Shown piece by piece: positions 22,020 through 34,954 of a stretch of 64,000 nucleotides of DNA. The stretch comes from Opisthorchis felineus (lineage: Eukaryota > Platyhelminthes > Trematoda > Opisthorchiida > Opisthorchiidae): the NCBI GenBank assembly GCA_004794785.1, contig SJOL01001073.1:4178-68177 (forward strand), read 5' to 3'. Below the pieces are notes generated by a model. That model saw only the letters and a program-made list of their open reading frames with translations, was not told where the DNA came from and did no database searches. The position numbers were made by a program, and so were the translations under genes. Each line of letters opens with the position of its first letter. Positions within the stretch are counted from its first letter, which is position 1.

Positions 22020-24100
22020 AACTGATCGTGTCTGAATCAGTGAACGTTACCACGCTTGAGTAACGTGCTTAGATGACCGCTTGACCACCCAGTGACAGTT
22101 TTGGTCACGCCGGTCGACTCACCCTGACGTCGGTGCTTCCCAATGGAGGAACCCAAGTGGTGCTTGAAATCTGCTGGAGAAATTCAGTTCCGTAGTCTCC
22201 ACTGATTACGAAGTCTACGCAAAACTTCATTTGTTTTTGGCATTCAATTTGACTATCAGCGGTATTCAACCAGCCAGTCGTGGGCCAAACGTTTGCATGT
22301 GATTCCGAAAGCACTGTCGTTCTGTTCCTCTGTTAACACCGTATTATTTACACCCACTGGTGAACACGGCAATTAATTGCCCAGCTTGATGGCTTATTTA
22401 CAAAGGTTGGCAGACGTTTTGTCAACAATAGAGGGGGTTGAAACAGCGCTTCACTGGTTTTATGCTGAACGCTTACAGGATTTGCCAGTTTTACGTCAGT
22501 GCACCTCAATTCTCCTCGTCTGGTTTTCAAGTATGTAGTTTCACGCAAAAAAGACAAAAACAGTGTTTCAAGTTGAACTGAAGAATGCAGATAAGAACAT
22601 TGTCAGTGGTACAAGACTGCGCATTTCAAGTGCATGTGACGCTTGTCAAACCAGACTTTTATTCAGTTTGCCGGTAGCACGAACGGGGAAGAATGAAAGA
22701 CAAGAGCTTAGGCGTGGTTGGTAATTAAACTGTCAAGGTCGGCGAACAGATCGATTGCCAGCGGATCAACAACCAATAAAAGCACCCAGAAAGCGGAATA
22801 TGAAAATCGTCAAGTCAACATTTGTGTGCTGTGCACAGCTTTGAGAAAACGCGTTCACAGATCGGCGGCACCGAAGTCTTGATGCACAATCACACGGAGA
22901 TTCACAAAGGGCTAATAAGAACGAAACATTAGACATCAAGAATCGAGTGCAAAATGGTATCCACAGGACTGACCACATATAATCGCGGACACTTCTGTGG
23001 CTGCAGTTTAACAGGTCATGTTGCTAGTTTGCACCTAAATTCAGTGATATCTATCGATGGTCGCCAAGTCGCTCTGAGGCCGTCGAACATTTGAAACAGG
23101 CGAGGCAAGTGTGGTGCGACTATGAAAACCAATCTCTAGTCACCAGAAGGTTCACGTTATAGAATGATTTTATTACGTTGTGGATCACCTGTATTCCAGT
23201 TTTCGCTTTTGTTGAACGGTTGTATTATGTACATATGTGTTTGTCTGAAGGGAGGCCGGCCACGTTTATACTTTCTACTTGAGTTGAACAATGTAAGAAA
23301 GCACTTGCCGGTCATCCGAATAAGAGAATCGCACACGAAACCAACTGCAATATCCAGAACGATGACCATCCGACCAAGGGTAACTTTTGCTAAATCTATC
23401 AGCGCTTGTGCTCCAAAAGTATCAACGTCAGATGAGGCAAAGGAAGAAAATTCTAGGAGCAAATGTTGGACCATTTCCTAATAAGTATCTGTCCGGCACT
23501 GTCGTCTCAAGGATAGAATCATCAAACTTATTCCTAATGGAAGTCCTCCGGGCTATCCAGGACTTTCATGGCAGAGTTATTCAGCGGATCTTAGTAACAC
23601 TTGAAGGGCGCCATATTAAGGTGTGTGTGGTATTGCTCTAAAACTTCAAGGAATCGAGGGATGACGCCGGTGTCTCGATGATAAACATGAAAGTTGTGCG
23701 GGTGCTCATTGTTATGCCATCATGTTTGGGCTGGCTGATGGCTTGATACTACCGTATGCCATTTCGTCAGACCAACTTCTTTTCTCAGGGCTGCTTCGGT
23801 GCCAAGGGCTCGTACGCATCGTCGCATTCAACACACACCGTCCATAGTTTTTCTACTCTGCGCAGTGGTTTGACCACAGATGACCTGCGAATCCGATCAA
23901 GATAACAGATATTCCTTTGCTCGATGAGACCGTTTCGAAACCTTACGGTTGAAATGCACGGATTATAAAATAGAAAGGAGTCAAGGCAAGCAGTGAAAAC
24001 TATTGTGAATCACGTGGGGTCTGGATGTCTCTTTTTTGACCACTTGACTTCATATCTATGGTGTGCCAGGAGATCGCTGCAATCGTTAAACCATTGGATA
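22020..24100. other. Stretch without a firm gene
   Basis: A minus-strand open frame at 23157-23474 follows a usable acceptor and is listed among the findings. The rest holds only short frames. Confidence 0.4.
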
Positions 24101-24104
24101 ACAT

Positions 24105-24465
24105 TCAGTAGACATTTCATTCCGTCAGCGAAGCGAATCTATACTGAAAAGCCGAGATGCATTGTACAGCTGTTTCATCCTTGTCGGGAATCATCAGCGG
24201 TTTGTGTCAAGAAACTCTAAGGGTATCGAACTTGTGACTTTCCGACCAGTAGTTGAACGTTTGGCTACGAGTGGTTGATCAGTAATCTGAGTAGCTCTCA
24301 CTAAACAGGACATAGACTCACTCATCAGTCAATAACGGAAACCGCATCATGTCGTGAAGTATTGATTGGTTCCTCGAGTGACAACCTCTCAAAAGGAAGC
24401 TCCACAAATCCCGCGAAATGACTCTTCCTTTGAGCTGCTTATTGGCTCGCGGTAACAAAAAAAAA
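24105..24465 (-). mobile_element. Repeat family B, near-full-length copy
   Basis: The minus-strand order is the same as in the 9.5 kb copy: 5' block with GAGCTGCTTATTGGCTCG seen on the plus strand, the block around CCTCGAGTGACAACCTC, the tRNA-like part, then the body with ATTCCCGACAAGGATG. It aligns by eye over about 350 bp. Confidence 0.65.
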
Positions 24466-24469
24466 ACGC

Positions 24470-27400
24470 CTGGGAAGATAGCTTTTGGCTAAAATCCGCA
24501 AATGTTGTAAGTCAATACTTTTCGATCGACCACACTAACTATTTTCTTCAGTCTGTGAAAGTAACTTTTTTCACCTGACTTGAGGACCTCGGTATTCCGA
24601 CAAAAGTGTGGTAAACTGGCCTGTGACAACTACATCCGAATCGGTCTCACTGATACTGTAGCCAAAAAATTTGCTTATTTTCTTTCACAGTGTTTAAATA
24701 GTCTATTCAATATAGTATTTGCCTAGGAAGCCTCCGTGTGGAACATGGAATGCCTCCCTTTGACAGGTATGGCTACATCGGTTAGAGTTCCCACGTCTCA
24801 CCACAGCTTGGTTCGTTGATTTCTCCAGTTGAATACGAATCGACTGGTGGGAAATCGCTGCGGACAATGGTTCATATGACTAGGTCCCTACAGAAGCAGT
24901 AATCTTATTATGGCCTATCAACCATCGGTGAAAGTTTACGTCCGGACATAAGACAAAACGCGTCTGACACCATGTCTGGCCTACGACAAGAGCGCTAATC
25001 GTCACCGGTTCTCCCTCAATTCGCAAACGATTTCCAACTTGAAAGACTAATGGAGAGTTATTTTTATGTTTACTTAAGTTCTCAAACCTTCGTAGCTTTC
25101 TCAGAATATTCTGGTGACATCGACTTTTTGGACATGAGATTGAAAGAACCTAGATACTCTACATCACGACACGTCACTTGAGGGTAACAAGTTGACGCCA
25201 GGGCAGATGCACTTGCCCAGCATGTCAACAAGAACTGGGCGGCAGTTGATCTGCCTCAAATACTCTATTTCTTTATTTTGGCCAGCGAGTAGCCTACTGA
25301 GGAAATGCAAAAGACATACCAACAGTGCGCTGTATGATTTCATACAGCTGATAATCGTCTTGTGGCTGGGAACTGGGACTACTTCGTGATATAAAGGGGG
25401 AAAATTCTGGACTGGTGTTGTTTAGTCTTCAATCCATTATCGATCAGAAATTAGGACGTGATGGTTTGGACTTATCCTTTAGACAGCCAGGGCATCTGAA
25501 TTGCCCTTGATTTTAATCGATTTACATGTGATTTGTGCTCGAGGTTCACTATATTTTCGAATTTGTTTTTTCAATCGAAGTGTTTGGCATGTGGCATGTA
25601 TATGATCAGCTGCCTTCTCTAAGTTAGTGCTCAGTGATGGAGATAGTAAATCGCGTTCCCTGCTGCTTCCAAACCAGATCACTTCGTATGTTGACTGTAT
25701 ACCTTGTGCTAACAGTGCACTACTTCCAGCTTCCACAGTTTCTATTGGCATGCACAACAACTCATCATTGTTTGGCACACCAATGGCTTTTCACTTGTCT
25801 TCAACCGCACACACGTCTGAGTTCGCATTTGAGCAGGCACAACTGATTTTCATCGACCACTGAGCAGTGGTCTGACAGTCGAATGCGCGTGCGTGGACAT
25901 GACGTCAGTCACCTGGAACTATGCTGTGCGACGGTGTACACTACTGATGGAACGTGCGAGTAGTGCCCGGTCAAGTGTCAAAGTGCTGTCCCTGCATCGG
26001 GAGGAAGGTTGATATACAAATTATTGAACTGCTTTGAAGCGTTTGTCCATTATCTTTTAGTATTCAAAAAACGTCCAGGTTAGTTTAGGGAGATGCTTGA
26101 GGATGTTCATTTTTCAAATGTGTGCAAATGAGGTTCATACTTTCGTGTCTGATAGATTGTGACCACTAAGTTCATGTGAACCATCAAACAACTCCTCGCT
26201 CTGAGGCGTTCTTCTCTTCATCTGTAGCAAAACACAATCATCTACTCCTTCTATGGCCGTGCGTCCGATATAGCCTGACCCAGCATACTGTTAATCTCCG
26301 GCGTCTGTGAAGCACGTTTTGGAAGCGTCCATCCACCGATCGATTGGAGAAAACAACTTATGGTGAACCACTAAAACTTTGGCACAACCACACACTTGAC
26401 TGGGAAAATACCATGTGTAAAGAGATGAAGTGTTCGATTATGGAGGACAGACCGAGTAGAAGTCAACAACACTTCAGAACTGTTAAGTCTCACGTGTACA
26501 TTAGCAAAACAGCTTGGGAGCTGTTCATTGTTTGAACTGCTCCCTAAGCTCAGCAATTTCACTCTCCATCTATTGGCAACTCCACTCCATATTTTTTCTT
26601 GCAGTGTTTGGCCTGTTCAATTAGTCTTTTGCAGTTGAATTCCATTTATTTCGTTGACAGAAAATAAAATGTTGGTCTTTCAAGTGACACTTCAAATGTG
26701 GAGACGGCTGGAATTCACCAAGGATCAGGCGGCTAGACTAAGTTGGTCGACAGCCGTTGACGTTCGCGTTATGGGTGCAACATAAAACCAAGGAAGTTTC
26801 TAACACTCTATTCGGTGGAATTCCGTATTTGTCTGAAAAATGTGTGCAATGAGCCTATGCGTTTGACACGCTGCAAACCCATCGATCGTTTTGACACTTA
26901 GCTAATTATGAACACTAGCTGCTATCGGGCAAACTTCCATTTACCAAGTTCAGCAAGGTGTATGCATGTATATTTCCCGCCGATAAAGCGCCGGCCAAGG
27001 CATTACTTTTAGGTGTCTGAGAATTCCCTACAATTCAAGACTTCCCCGTCATCTAACTAGCTAACTATTGACAGCAGTTTACTGTTCAGAGTAGTCGAGT
27101 ATAGCTCAACCATATATTGATCTTTCACCGGGATCCGCTAACCTAGTGCGGTTATTTTACTGACCTCGTACCGAAGGGAGGGAAATAAGAGGTGGGTTTT
27201 ATGCTCACTGAGGCTCATCACAGTAAAAGTGCTCGATCATCGTGGGATTCGGGTTTCTTGTATTTGGTGAGCGAGATGTATGTGTTGAAAAACCAACGCA
27301 TGTAGGCAACCTGACGTATTACGTCAGAATGAGTGAAAGTTATCATGCTTGGGTAATGAGGTGTGGTATTTCAATGCACACCCGCCATCCATCAAAAAGT

Positions 27401-30400
27401 TGCCCTGCACCCCCAACGCAACATTACTGATGAGAAGGGACAGGCAGGGCAAAAATCGATAAAAAGGAAAGAAATGATGGTCGGTCGCTTTAGATGTCGG
27501 ACTAATCGGGCTCAAGCACGAACACCGCCGCTTCGAGCGCAATAATTCACCTGCCTCATTGTCCGCCTATGTAGTGGTGACACGCATCCGTCATATGTGA
27601 CGACCGGAGTACAGTTCTCAGTTCAACTTAGGGTACGCACTTTTTCTGAGTTCTAATAAGAGCAAACGCAAGTCCAACTTTGCTCCCATTACTGTCAACT
27701 TAAAAGAATAGTGGTACAAGGAGAGGGGGAGGGCTACGTGGACAGGTGGAGTGGTTCCTCCGAATCAGTTGTCGTCAAAAAAACGGTTTTATGCATTTAT
27801 GGTGATCCGTTCTACTAATTTGAGGCGCTCAAATCAAACTCTGTTGATTAAATGTGCGAATGCGTACCGATTATCTCTGTTTTTTGCTGATCCGTGTCCC
27901 ATATAACTTGATTTATTCCCATCTTGGATTGATAGTTTCGTACTAGGGCGAGTCACGTCTATTCGCGTCATCAGTTTTGAACTTGTAAACCAGATGGTCT
28001 TTTCCTTCACCCTTTGCAGGCTTCTTTAGGACCCGTTACATGCATTTCTACAATATTCCAGCCCACCACACTGCTCTGAGGACTTGTTGAAAACTGCATT
28101 CAAAAATGCATAAAGCAAGCCGAAATTCCGGTAGACATGGGGGGGAATTTTTGAGAATATGTGGTTACCCTTTTGATGCTATGTTTCAAGAACGCCCGGG
28201 ATAAAACAAACATCTTGAGAAGCCGCGCTCCTCAGGAATGTTACAAAACACAGCTCACGGCCCTTTGGTTCTCGATGATATTATGGTGGGCGACAGAAGA
28301 GTAATAGTGGGGTCACTTCTTGTTGACTGGAACAACAAAGAACGTCAAACTTTGTATATAAGAACACACAGTCCGCCATTTTAGAATTTCCTCAGAAATG
28401 CCAATCCAGTAGAAAGAACATCTAGCGTTTCTGGTGCGCAGGTGAAGTTTAACCCTCGCACTACAAGTGTAAGGAGGAAAGCCCTTCGCCGCGGATTTGT
28501 TTATTAGCAAACACCAACTCAACAGTTGCAAACTATTAGACAGGACAGCAAACATCTCCTATGCACCTTATTTTAAAAAACCGAACATCCTCACTCGTCT
28601 TCTTGAACTTTCGTGGGTATTCATTGCCTATTACGCAATTGTAAACGAACGCTGCAAAGTGGTTCCACAGGTTCCGTAATAAACCCCACCTTCCATAAAT
28701 GCGAGGTGGAGTTACGAGAAAACCACATACTACTCACATGCCTCATCAGTAGTATCCACCGTTACACAAGGGAATCAGCGGGACACTAAGCTGCCGTACA
28801 AAGAAGAACGCAAGTGGTGATTTCACGAGGACATTTGGTTATAGAACAAGAGACTAATTTTCTGGCCCTAACCTTCTGTTAGCGTTATTCATGTCCTGGT
28901 CGATACTGCTGTGAAGGAAGGTCTCTTGGGGAGGTGTCCATGGCAAGACTGTCTAAAGCACAAGCCTAGCTCCAGGACACATTTTTCACTATCCTATCGG
29001 TAATGTTCCAACTGGATGAGAAATATTTACACCAAACGGGTCGCAACCTCTTGTATTATAGACGTGAATAACTCTGGACGGATTCACCATTCTTTTGGAA
29101 GTGATCTCCTTAAACGTCAAGACGTTGGAAAGCATACTTTAATGATTGTTTATTCATGATCCCAACTCTAGTGTTTTTGAACCAGCCCTTTGAAAAGGGC
29201 ATCCTCAAGTATTATCCCATCCCACCGATAAAGGCGTATAGCAACTCTAAACCGTGAGCCATGAATTGTACTGCCGCCTGACAGCAGCTTCTGATGGATT
29301 AAACATCATTCCGGTAAATGAAGAAATGATACTGGAAAAGGCTATGATTCAGACGAACTAGCGGACTTCTGTTGATCGTAGCTTGCTGGGAATATCGTAT
29401 CTTGCACCTTATTTGGCATGCAATACATCACGTGATGCAACATTGTAACTCCAAATTAGCTTGCTGAATGTGTGCTATATCTGCTGAAAGTTGCCAACAA
29501 TTTCCCACATTTCATATTGATCGAGTGCCATTCCAGCAATCAAGAAATAGAGCGAGTTAACTGGCGAAAATCCCACTATCTTTGTTCGATTTATGTGTAA
29601 CTGAGATCTCAACCAAGATTGCCCGAATTCCAGTCACTACAGAAGCATCTTCGATTTTTTGACAGAAGATACTACTCATGAGACGACTCAACAACTTCGG
29701 ATATTTTATAAAAGGCGATTGATTCCATTTAACACCAGTGTTTTTCGTCAAAATGGACTGTATTCAGGTTATACGTATATCTTATCTCATCCTGCTGTCT
29801 GGCAGTCTGGGCTTATCCTTTGTTTCATGAAACCTGCTTTACGTGAAGCAGAATGGATGTAGCAGACTGCAAATCCGGAATAGAATAGACAACACTGGTG
29901 CTATCGAAAACATGCAAACGACAATAAATAGGCAGGAGAGATTAGACGAAGCATCACATAAACTGGTAGAAATAGGTGGAGTTCGTGTAAGGTTTGGGGT
30001 GTCATGTGACAAGTAGGGAGTAAAACGGGGACCTGACTATGCGGAAAAAGAACAACTCAGGTGTTTCACGGTGTAATTAGGGTGCGTTCACAGGAAGACT
30101 ACCGCCACTCGCCTTGCCAGAGGATAAGAGAATCACTGGTGCCCGATGAAATTCTACCGCATCCGAGTTAAGAACAAACATTCTCTGATGAGTAGGCAAA
30201 CACCAGTCAACAAAAAACCGAGTAAGATGGTTGACAAAGTGCATCTACCTTGACGGACAGGAATACAGAATGCACTTATACATACTGGCAAAACAGCAAA
30301 GCTAAAACCAGCCTGTGGTGAGCATTTCCGCGAACATGCATCATCATTTTGTTCACTATCAGCCAAACCATCACTCGCCTATTCACCGAGAGTAATATTG

Positions 30401-31380
30401 TAACGAATAATGAAAGTATCAGCTATTTAAAACAAAAACGAAGTAATCGAAGAAGCGACGGAGGAAATTCTGTGATCTAGCCGATTACTGTTTATTTAAT
30501 GAGTAGCATTCGTTCGAACGTGAAAATAATGTAAGGTAAGACGAATTGTATCAAGTGGTGTTCGAAAAATGGTCGTTTATAGAAACCGGTGAGCTTATCT
30601 ATGCTGTATGGATGGCCTTCAATTTCCGGAACTCAAGCTCATTGAACAAACCGACATTTGCTCCGTTCGTAGTTCATTTTTCAAAATTCTGAAAGCATTT
30701 TTGTTCATATCAATTATTGAATTCTTGGTTGTCTCAAAGGATTTTACGACAAAAGCAGCCACACAGGATAATTTCGCGGAATACCGAATATATGTTGCAG
30801 TTTCGTTCATCCGAAGTTGGGATTTGGAAATAACCCTTGGGTATCATTGTTGACAGGCACGCAATCTGTCTCATTCGATGGCTAGTAGACACGTATTGCC
30901 TCATAATTAAGAGTACCATGTCCAGATTGGCAAAGGGAGGCAGAATCTCGGTACATTCCAGATTGTTTTTCCCTAGCATTTCGGTTTGGAAACTGTTGTT
31001 TGTGAGTGTTTATAAGAAATATAAGGAATTTCGTTTTGCCGAAGACTGTGGACAACCGGAATCATGGACAAATAGGCTCCATGGAACAGTTCACGGAAAA
31101 GCGAAACATAAGTGAGTAGCTGTTATTTGTGAAGGTGTTACGGGATAGAGTGGTGTGTTGGTTCGTTTTTTCAAGTCTCAGGCTACAATCGGTTGTGTTT
31201 TCTGCAAGGCTATTGGTCCGTTTCCTTAGGAAATCTGCTGATTTGGTAGAGAGTCTTGGTAAGTATTCACTCTTGAGTTTTGCTTTTCTGTTCTTGGCAA
31301 TGTTTATAATAGTAGGTTGTGGATGGTTGCGGGATTTGTAGAATGCACGTTCATATAATTCACTTCTGAACAGTCGCTGT
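24470..31380. other. Long stretch without a recognised gene
   Basis: Nearly 7 kb with no open frame above 100 codons, no tRNA-like head and no TIR-HHR piece that I can see. A 7 bp inverted repeat, CTGACGT-ATT-ACGTCAG, lies at 27311-27327. Confidence 0.4.
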
Positions 31381-31382
31381 CC

Positions 31383-31430
31383 TGTCCTGGTGCAATCATT
31401 CTGGTGAGTCCACACGAAAGAGGAGAAGCC
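31383..31430 (-). mobile_element. Hammerhead SINE, tail fragment
   Basis: On the minus strand this reads CTTCTCCTCTTTCGTGTGG, ACTCACCAGAATGATTG and CACCAGG. This parallels the tail of the 57.2 kb copy. The ribozyme and head are missing. Confidence 0.45.
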
Positions 31431-31434
31431 CAAC

Positions 31435-33225
31435 ATGTCATCTTACTGCCGCTGATACGTAAAACTGGAAGACGACATTTCAGGTTGGACTAGATCAGTG
31501 TGAAGATTATGGCTTTCGACTGTAGCTGGCTGAATCCTGTGCTCCCTGTGCTCCAGTGTGCTCCCACTAGGTGTAGGAGAGGGGGCACCGATTAACCTGC
31601 GACGTCCGTCAAACAAAGTGGCCTGAGTGCAAATCGGATAATACCTTAAGCCAAACGGGTTAAGACCGGACGGTTGGTCGAGTCTGCATAGGAGGCTGGT
31701 GCGCGGGCGCTGATTGGTTGTGTGCGTGTGCGCACACGTGACGTTCCAGGCGGTGACGGAGCGAGAACAAGCGACCAATAGTGTCGAAGGAAATTGGTGA
31801 TCAATGTTCTGACGGTTGTAACGGTTGTTACGCTCAGACCTCTGGGGAACTGACAAGTCTTCCAAAATTACCTACTTGTATCTGCTTATAGCAGCAAGCA
31901 ACAAGTAACTTGGTAGTCATTTTGGCTACCGTAAAGGTAAGATCGATTCAGCATTTTTTACAAACGATAAAGGACTTGGGTAACACAACCTTTCTCAAAA
32001 GCTTCATAATCGATAATCGTTCTCTGACAGATCTCATTGGATATCAGCTGCTTGTGATGGTCTGTAAACTGTCAGTTTCTGGCAAATTCAGCGGAACTCC
32101 GAGAAAATCACACGGGCCAGTCACACATCATATCACACGTCACTCAATAGTTATTAGTCCGTTTTTAATAGTGGTGCTGTACTAACCTGTTAAACATGTC
32201 GACAATGAATTTTAGGGCCAATTTTCTGAATATTTCATCGTGTCATAAACAAAGAATAAGCATTTCGTTGTTTGCTAGTTCCTGCCACAATATCTTACAA
32301 GCAGTCAATCTAACCGAGAATTTCGGTGGATTATGCGGGTGAAGCGACGTTCTACTTTGGTCGTCTGAACTCATCGGATGGACAGGCAAATGTTTACGAG
32401 TTACTATAGCCGTTTCGTTAGTACTACTTTAACCATGATTAGTGTCTTTTGTCCGCAGAATGCTGTGTTCTAGTCGATACAGACCGATTAAATCCAGCCT
32501 AAATGGCTAACCCACAGATCAAAATGAGTAAATTCGTTCGCTATTTTAACCAAACCCCCCGAGGAAGACCGTTTTTGTATCTAATTCTAAAAACATTACT
32601 CGCCGAATTTCATTTTACTCTACAAAGCAACTACCGCTGACTTTTTTCTTCTATTCTACACGTGAATTTCTCCTTTGTTGTTTCTGTTCACCAGGCTAAA
32701 AATTGATGTTGAATTTGGGTCCACTGAAATCAGATATGTCCATTTCGGACAAGCTGTTTTTCCATGGTGACCAAGATGGATGGTTGTTTCAACTTTCGTT
32801 AGTTGCACCACTGCTCGGGCTCAAAGATAACACTGGGAAACGGCTGTCGGATATAAGTTATTTGGTGGGAGTCAATCAGAACGGAGGGCTTGGCGTCACT
32901 CAATGGTTTAACCAGATATAAGTGAATGAGCCCACTATGCAACCCAGAATCCAAGCTGACCAACGAAATTACGCGAAAGCCACCTCCAGACCAACCAATC
33001 ATCCCAGTTATTAGATACCTATTTTTAAACTACACAAGCACAGACAGAAGGAGAGGAATTTCCCCTTTCAGCCGCACTTTGAACATGCCACTTTGGTAGG
33101 TGAGGATACGTTTGCAGTCTAACTGCCAAGCTCGGTGAACAAACCCAAAGCCAAGCGGTGCACCCTTGCTACCCATATTTTACATCTCCAACTTGATAGA
33201 AATACTTCCGATCACCCACCGAGCT
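31435..33225. other. Stretch without a recognised gene
   Basis: The minus-strand frame at 31443-31865 (140 codons) is basic and low in structure, with no domain. Nothing else was identified. Confidence 0.4.
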
Positions 33226-33398
33226 CGAGAAAGCCCACCGATTAGGGCGCGAACTTACTGACCAGAGGTACTTGGTTCGAAACCAACCAGTGTATCTCGA
33301 CTGCTCCTGTCTAGACTGAGGGTAATCTGGTATTTTCTCAGCCCTCCAGCTTCAGTCGGGTTGCTCGGCAGCTAGGCATCCAAAGGGTGCTACAACTG
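33225..33398 (+). mobile_element. SINE family A copy
   Basis: The head has an A-box-like GATTAGGGCGCGAAC and B box TTGGTTCGAAACC. The body is GTATCTCGACTGCTCCTGTC and CGGCAGCTAGGCATCC. It aligns with the copies at 54.4 and 57.8 kb. Confidence 0.65.
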
Positions 33399-34249
33399 AA
33401 TGAATATTATTTCATTCCGATTACCCCAATAACTCCTCACGGGGCAATGTCGTGCGCCCATTTCAATACGCCATAAAATGGTTAACAGTCAGACTTCTGC
33501 GCTTTGCATCCCACCTCCCGGGGGTTACATGCAAATCATAAAATTGGTTCCTTTTGGTTACGTAGGAATACACAAAGGGGATCCTTATATGCGTCACAAG
33601 AACCTGCGTGTTCACAACCGCGCAAGTGACAGATGCCATAGGAATCTGATGAGCAAGACAAAATCCATAAGCTACCTATCACCCTCCTACAGTTTAACCT
33701 AAACAGGAAAACCTGATGAGCACATGTCATGTATAAACTGAAGCCAGTTTTAAACTTCACAGCATTTTGCGCGAAGATTATATCATTTAGATCCCGTTGC
33801 TCAGCCAAAAATTGATAACCATTTGCTGACTAGAAACTACGGTAAACTGTTAGAATTTACAGTAAGGTTGCACAGGGATGTTCAGATTTAGCCCCTTAAC
33901 CTGTTGCCGCAAAAGCATCGAGCAAACATTGCCCAACAAGCACCATTAGTCTCTCCTATTTTTTATCAAACCACAACTATCGTAGTGCAATGCTACCCTC
34001 TGAATAGCTTAGCTCTGTAACGTCCATCCATCTTAGCCTGACACCCGTGTTTTCCCAAGCGGAAGCGTCTTACAGAATCACTCGCGTGTACGGTCGTTTC
34101 AGATCCACCTTAAGACCTGAACAGCGTCTGCTTCATGTCAGCTCAAATGGCTGTGAGTCAATAAATCAGCCCAAACGGTTGAATGTGCAACTGAGCGTGA
34201 TAATAGTTTTTTGATAATGGTCTTCTTCCGATGAAAGATTGCGTCTGCA

Positions 34250-34251
<2 letters not shown>

Positions 34252-34283
<32 letters not shown>

Positions 34284-34296
34284 AACCCACACATTC
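34252..34296. repeat. (AC)n microsatellite
   Basis: A nearly pure run of CA dinucleotides, with TAC and AAACC interruptions at its ends. Confidence 0.9.
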
Positions 34297-34507
34297 AAGA
34301 GCAGCCCGGTGCTATATAAATATGTGCAGACCTGTAAACACCTGATCCATTTTTGTGATTGGAACTTCCGTTTATGCACGATTGGAGCATGTGTGGAAGT
34401 TGTATGTTGATGAGGTGGTGATTGGAAGAGAATATGCCTCATCAAAGAATCTGGTGAACACGACTGCTGATCTATAAGTTAATAGAAATTATGATGTAGA
34501 TGTAAGG

Positions 34508-34605
34508 CACTACTCATAGGTTTGCTGAGGAATCTTCGACAGCCGACGACCGGTTTCGCCTTTCTTGGGGCTCATCAGGTAGGCACAGTTTCCGAGTTTC
34601 CGTCA
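34508..34605 (-). mobile_element. TIR-HHR element, ribozyme-bearing partial unit
   Basis: This piece has the interior and ribozyme of the element but lies outside the terminal-repeat pair at 34640-34950. Its spacer (GAAACTCGG, GTTGACGG, AACATAAGG on the minus strand) differs from the spacer in the 7.4 and 17.6 kb copies and is shared with 43500-43570. Read in ribozyme sense, it follows directly after the terminal repeat of the next unit. That is a head-to-tail arrangement. Confidence 0.65.
34542..34584 (-). ncRNA. Hammerhead ribozyme, nearly intact
   Basis: CUGAUGA, GAAA and stem III (ACCGGU) are all present, and the cleavage triplet is GUC, the commonest in natural hammerheads. Stem I pairs GCCUAC with GUCGGC through five of six positions, with one C-U mismatch. 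Stem II keeps three pairs. It could still cut, but less stably than the two intact copies. Confidence 0.75.
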
Positions 34606-34639
34606 ACCTTATGTTCTGCTTGAACCCAGATTTCACGAA

Positions 34640-34950
34640 GTTAGCTGAATACATTCATTTGCATACCAATTTGGTTTTGACAAGAGACGCACTTGGAACA
34701 CAGCTTAATCGCTCGTTTATGATGTTCCCAGGCAACTGAGTGTGCTTCTCCAGGCCGCCCCATGTTTCAGTTGGTACGATATTCGAGATATCGCGATACA
34801 TGTATAGGCATCATACACTGCTCATAAGGTTGCTGAAAACTCTTCGAGAGCCCACGAACGCTTTCACTCTTCATAAACGAGAGATTTCGCTGGGTTTAAG
34901 GTAAATCTCCCGTCAAAACCAAATTGGTATGCAAATGAGTGTATTTGGAG
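34640..34950 (-). mobile_element. TIR-HHR element with a truncated ribozyme
   Basis: Both terminal repeats are present: ATTCATTTGCATACCAATTT near 34652 and CCAAATTGGTATGCAAATG near 34919. The palindrome block is well kept (34777-34806). Between them the ribozyme has lost stem I, CUGAUGA and half of stem II, leaving a GUGAAAGC remnant followed by GTGGGCTCTCG. The missing ribozyme is matched by one in the adjoining unit at 34508-34605. Confidence 0.7.
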
Positions 34951-34954
34951 GACA

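Noticed and set aside
27427..27434. CTGATGAG hammerhead-core match
   Set aside because: No GAAA, stem II or cleavage triplet follows in place; a chance 8-mer.
33646..33720. Two CTGATGAG matches at 33646 and 33713
   Set aside because: Neither has a matching stem I or a GAAA; the surrounding sequence does not align with either ribozyme family.
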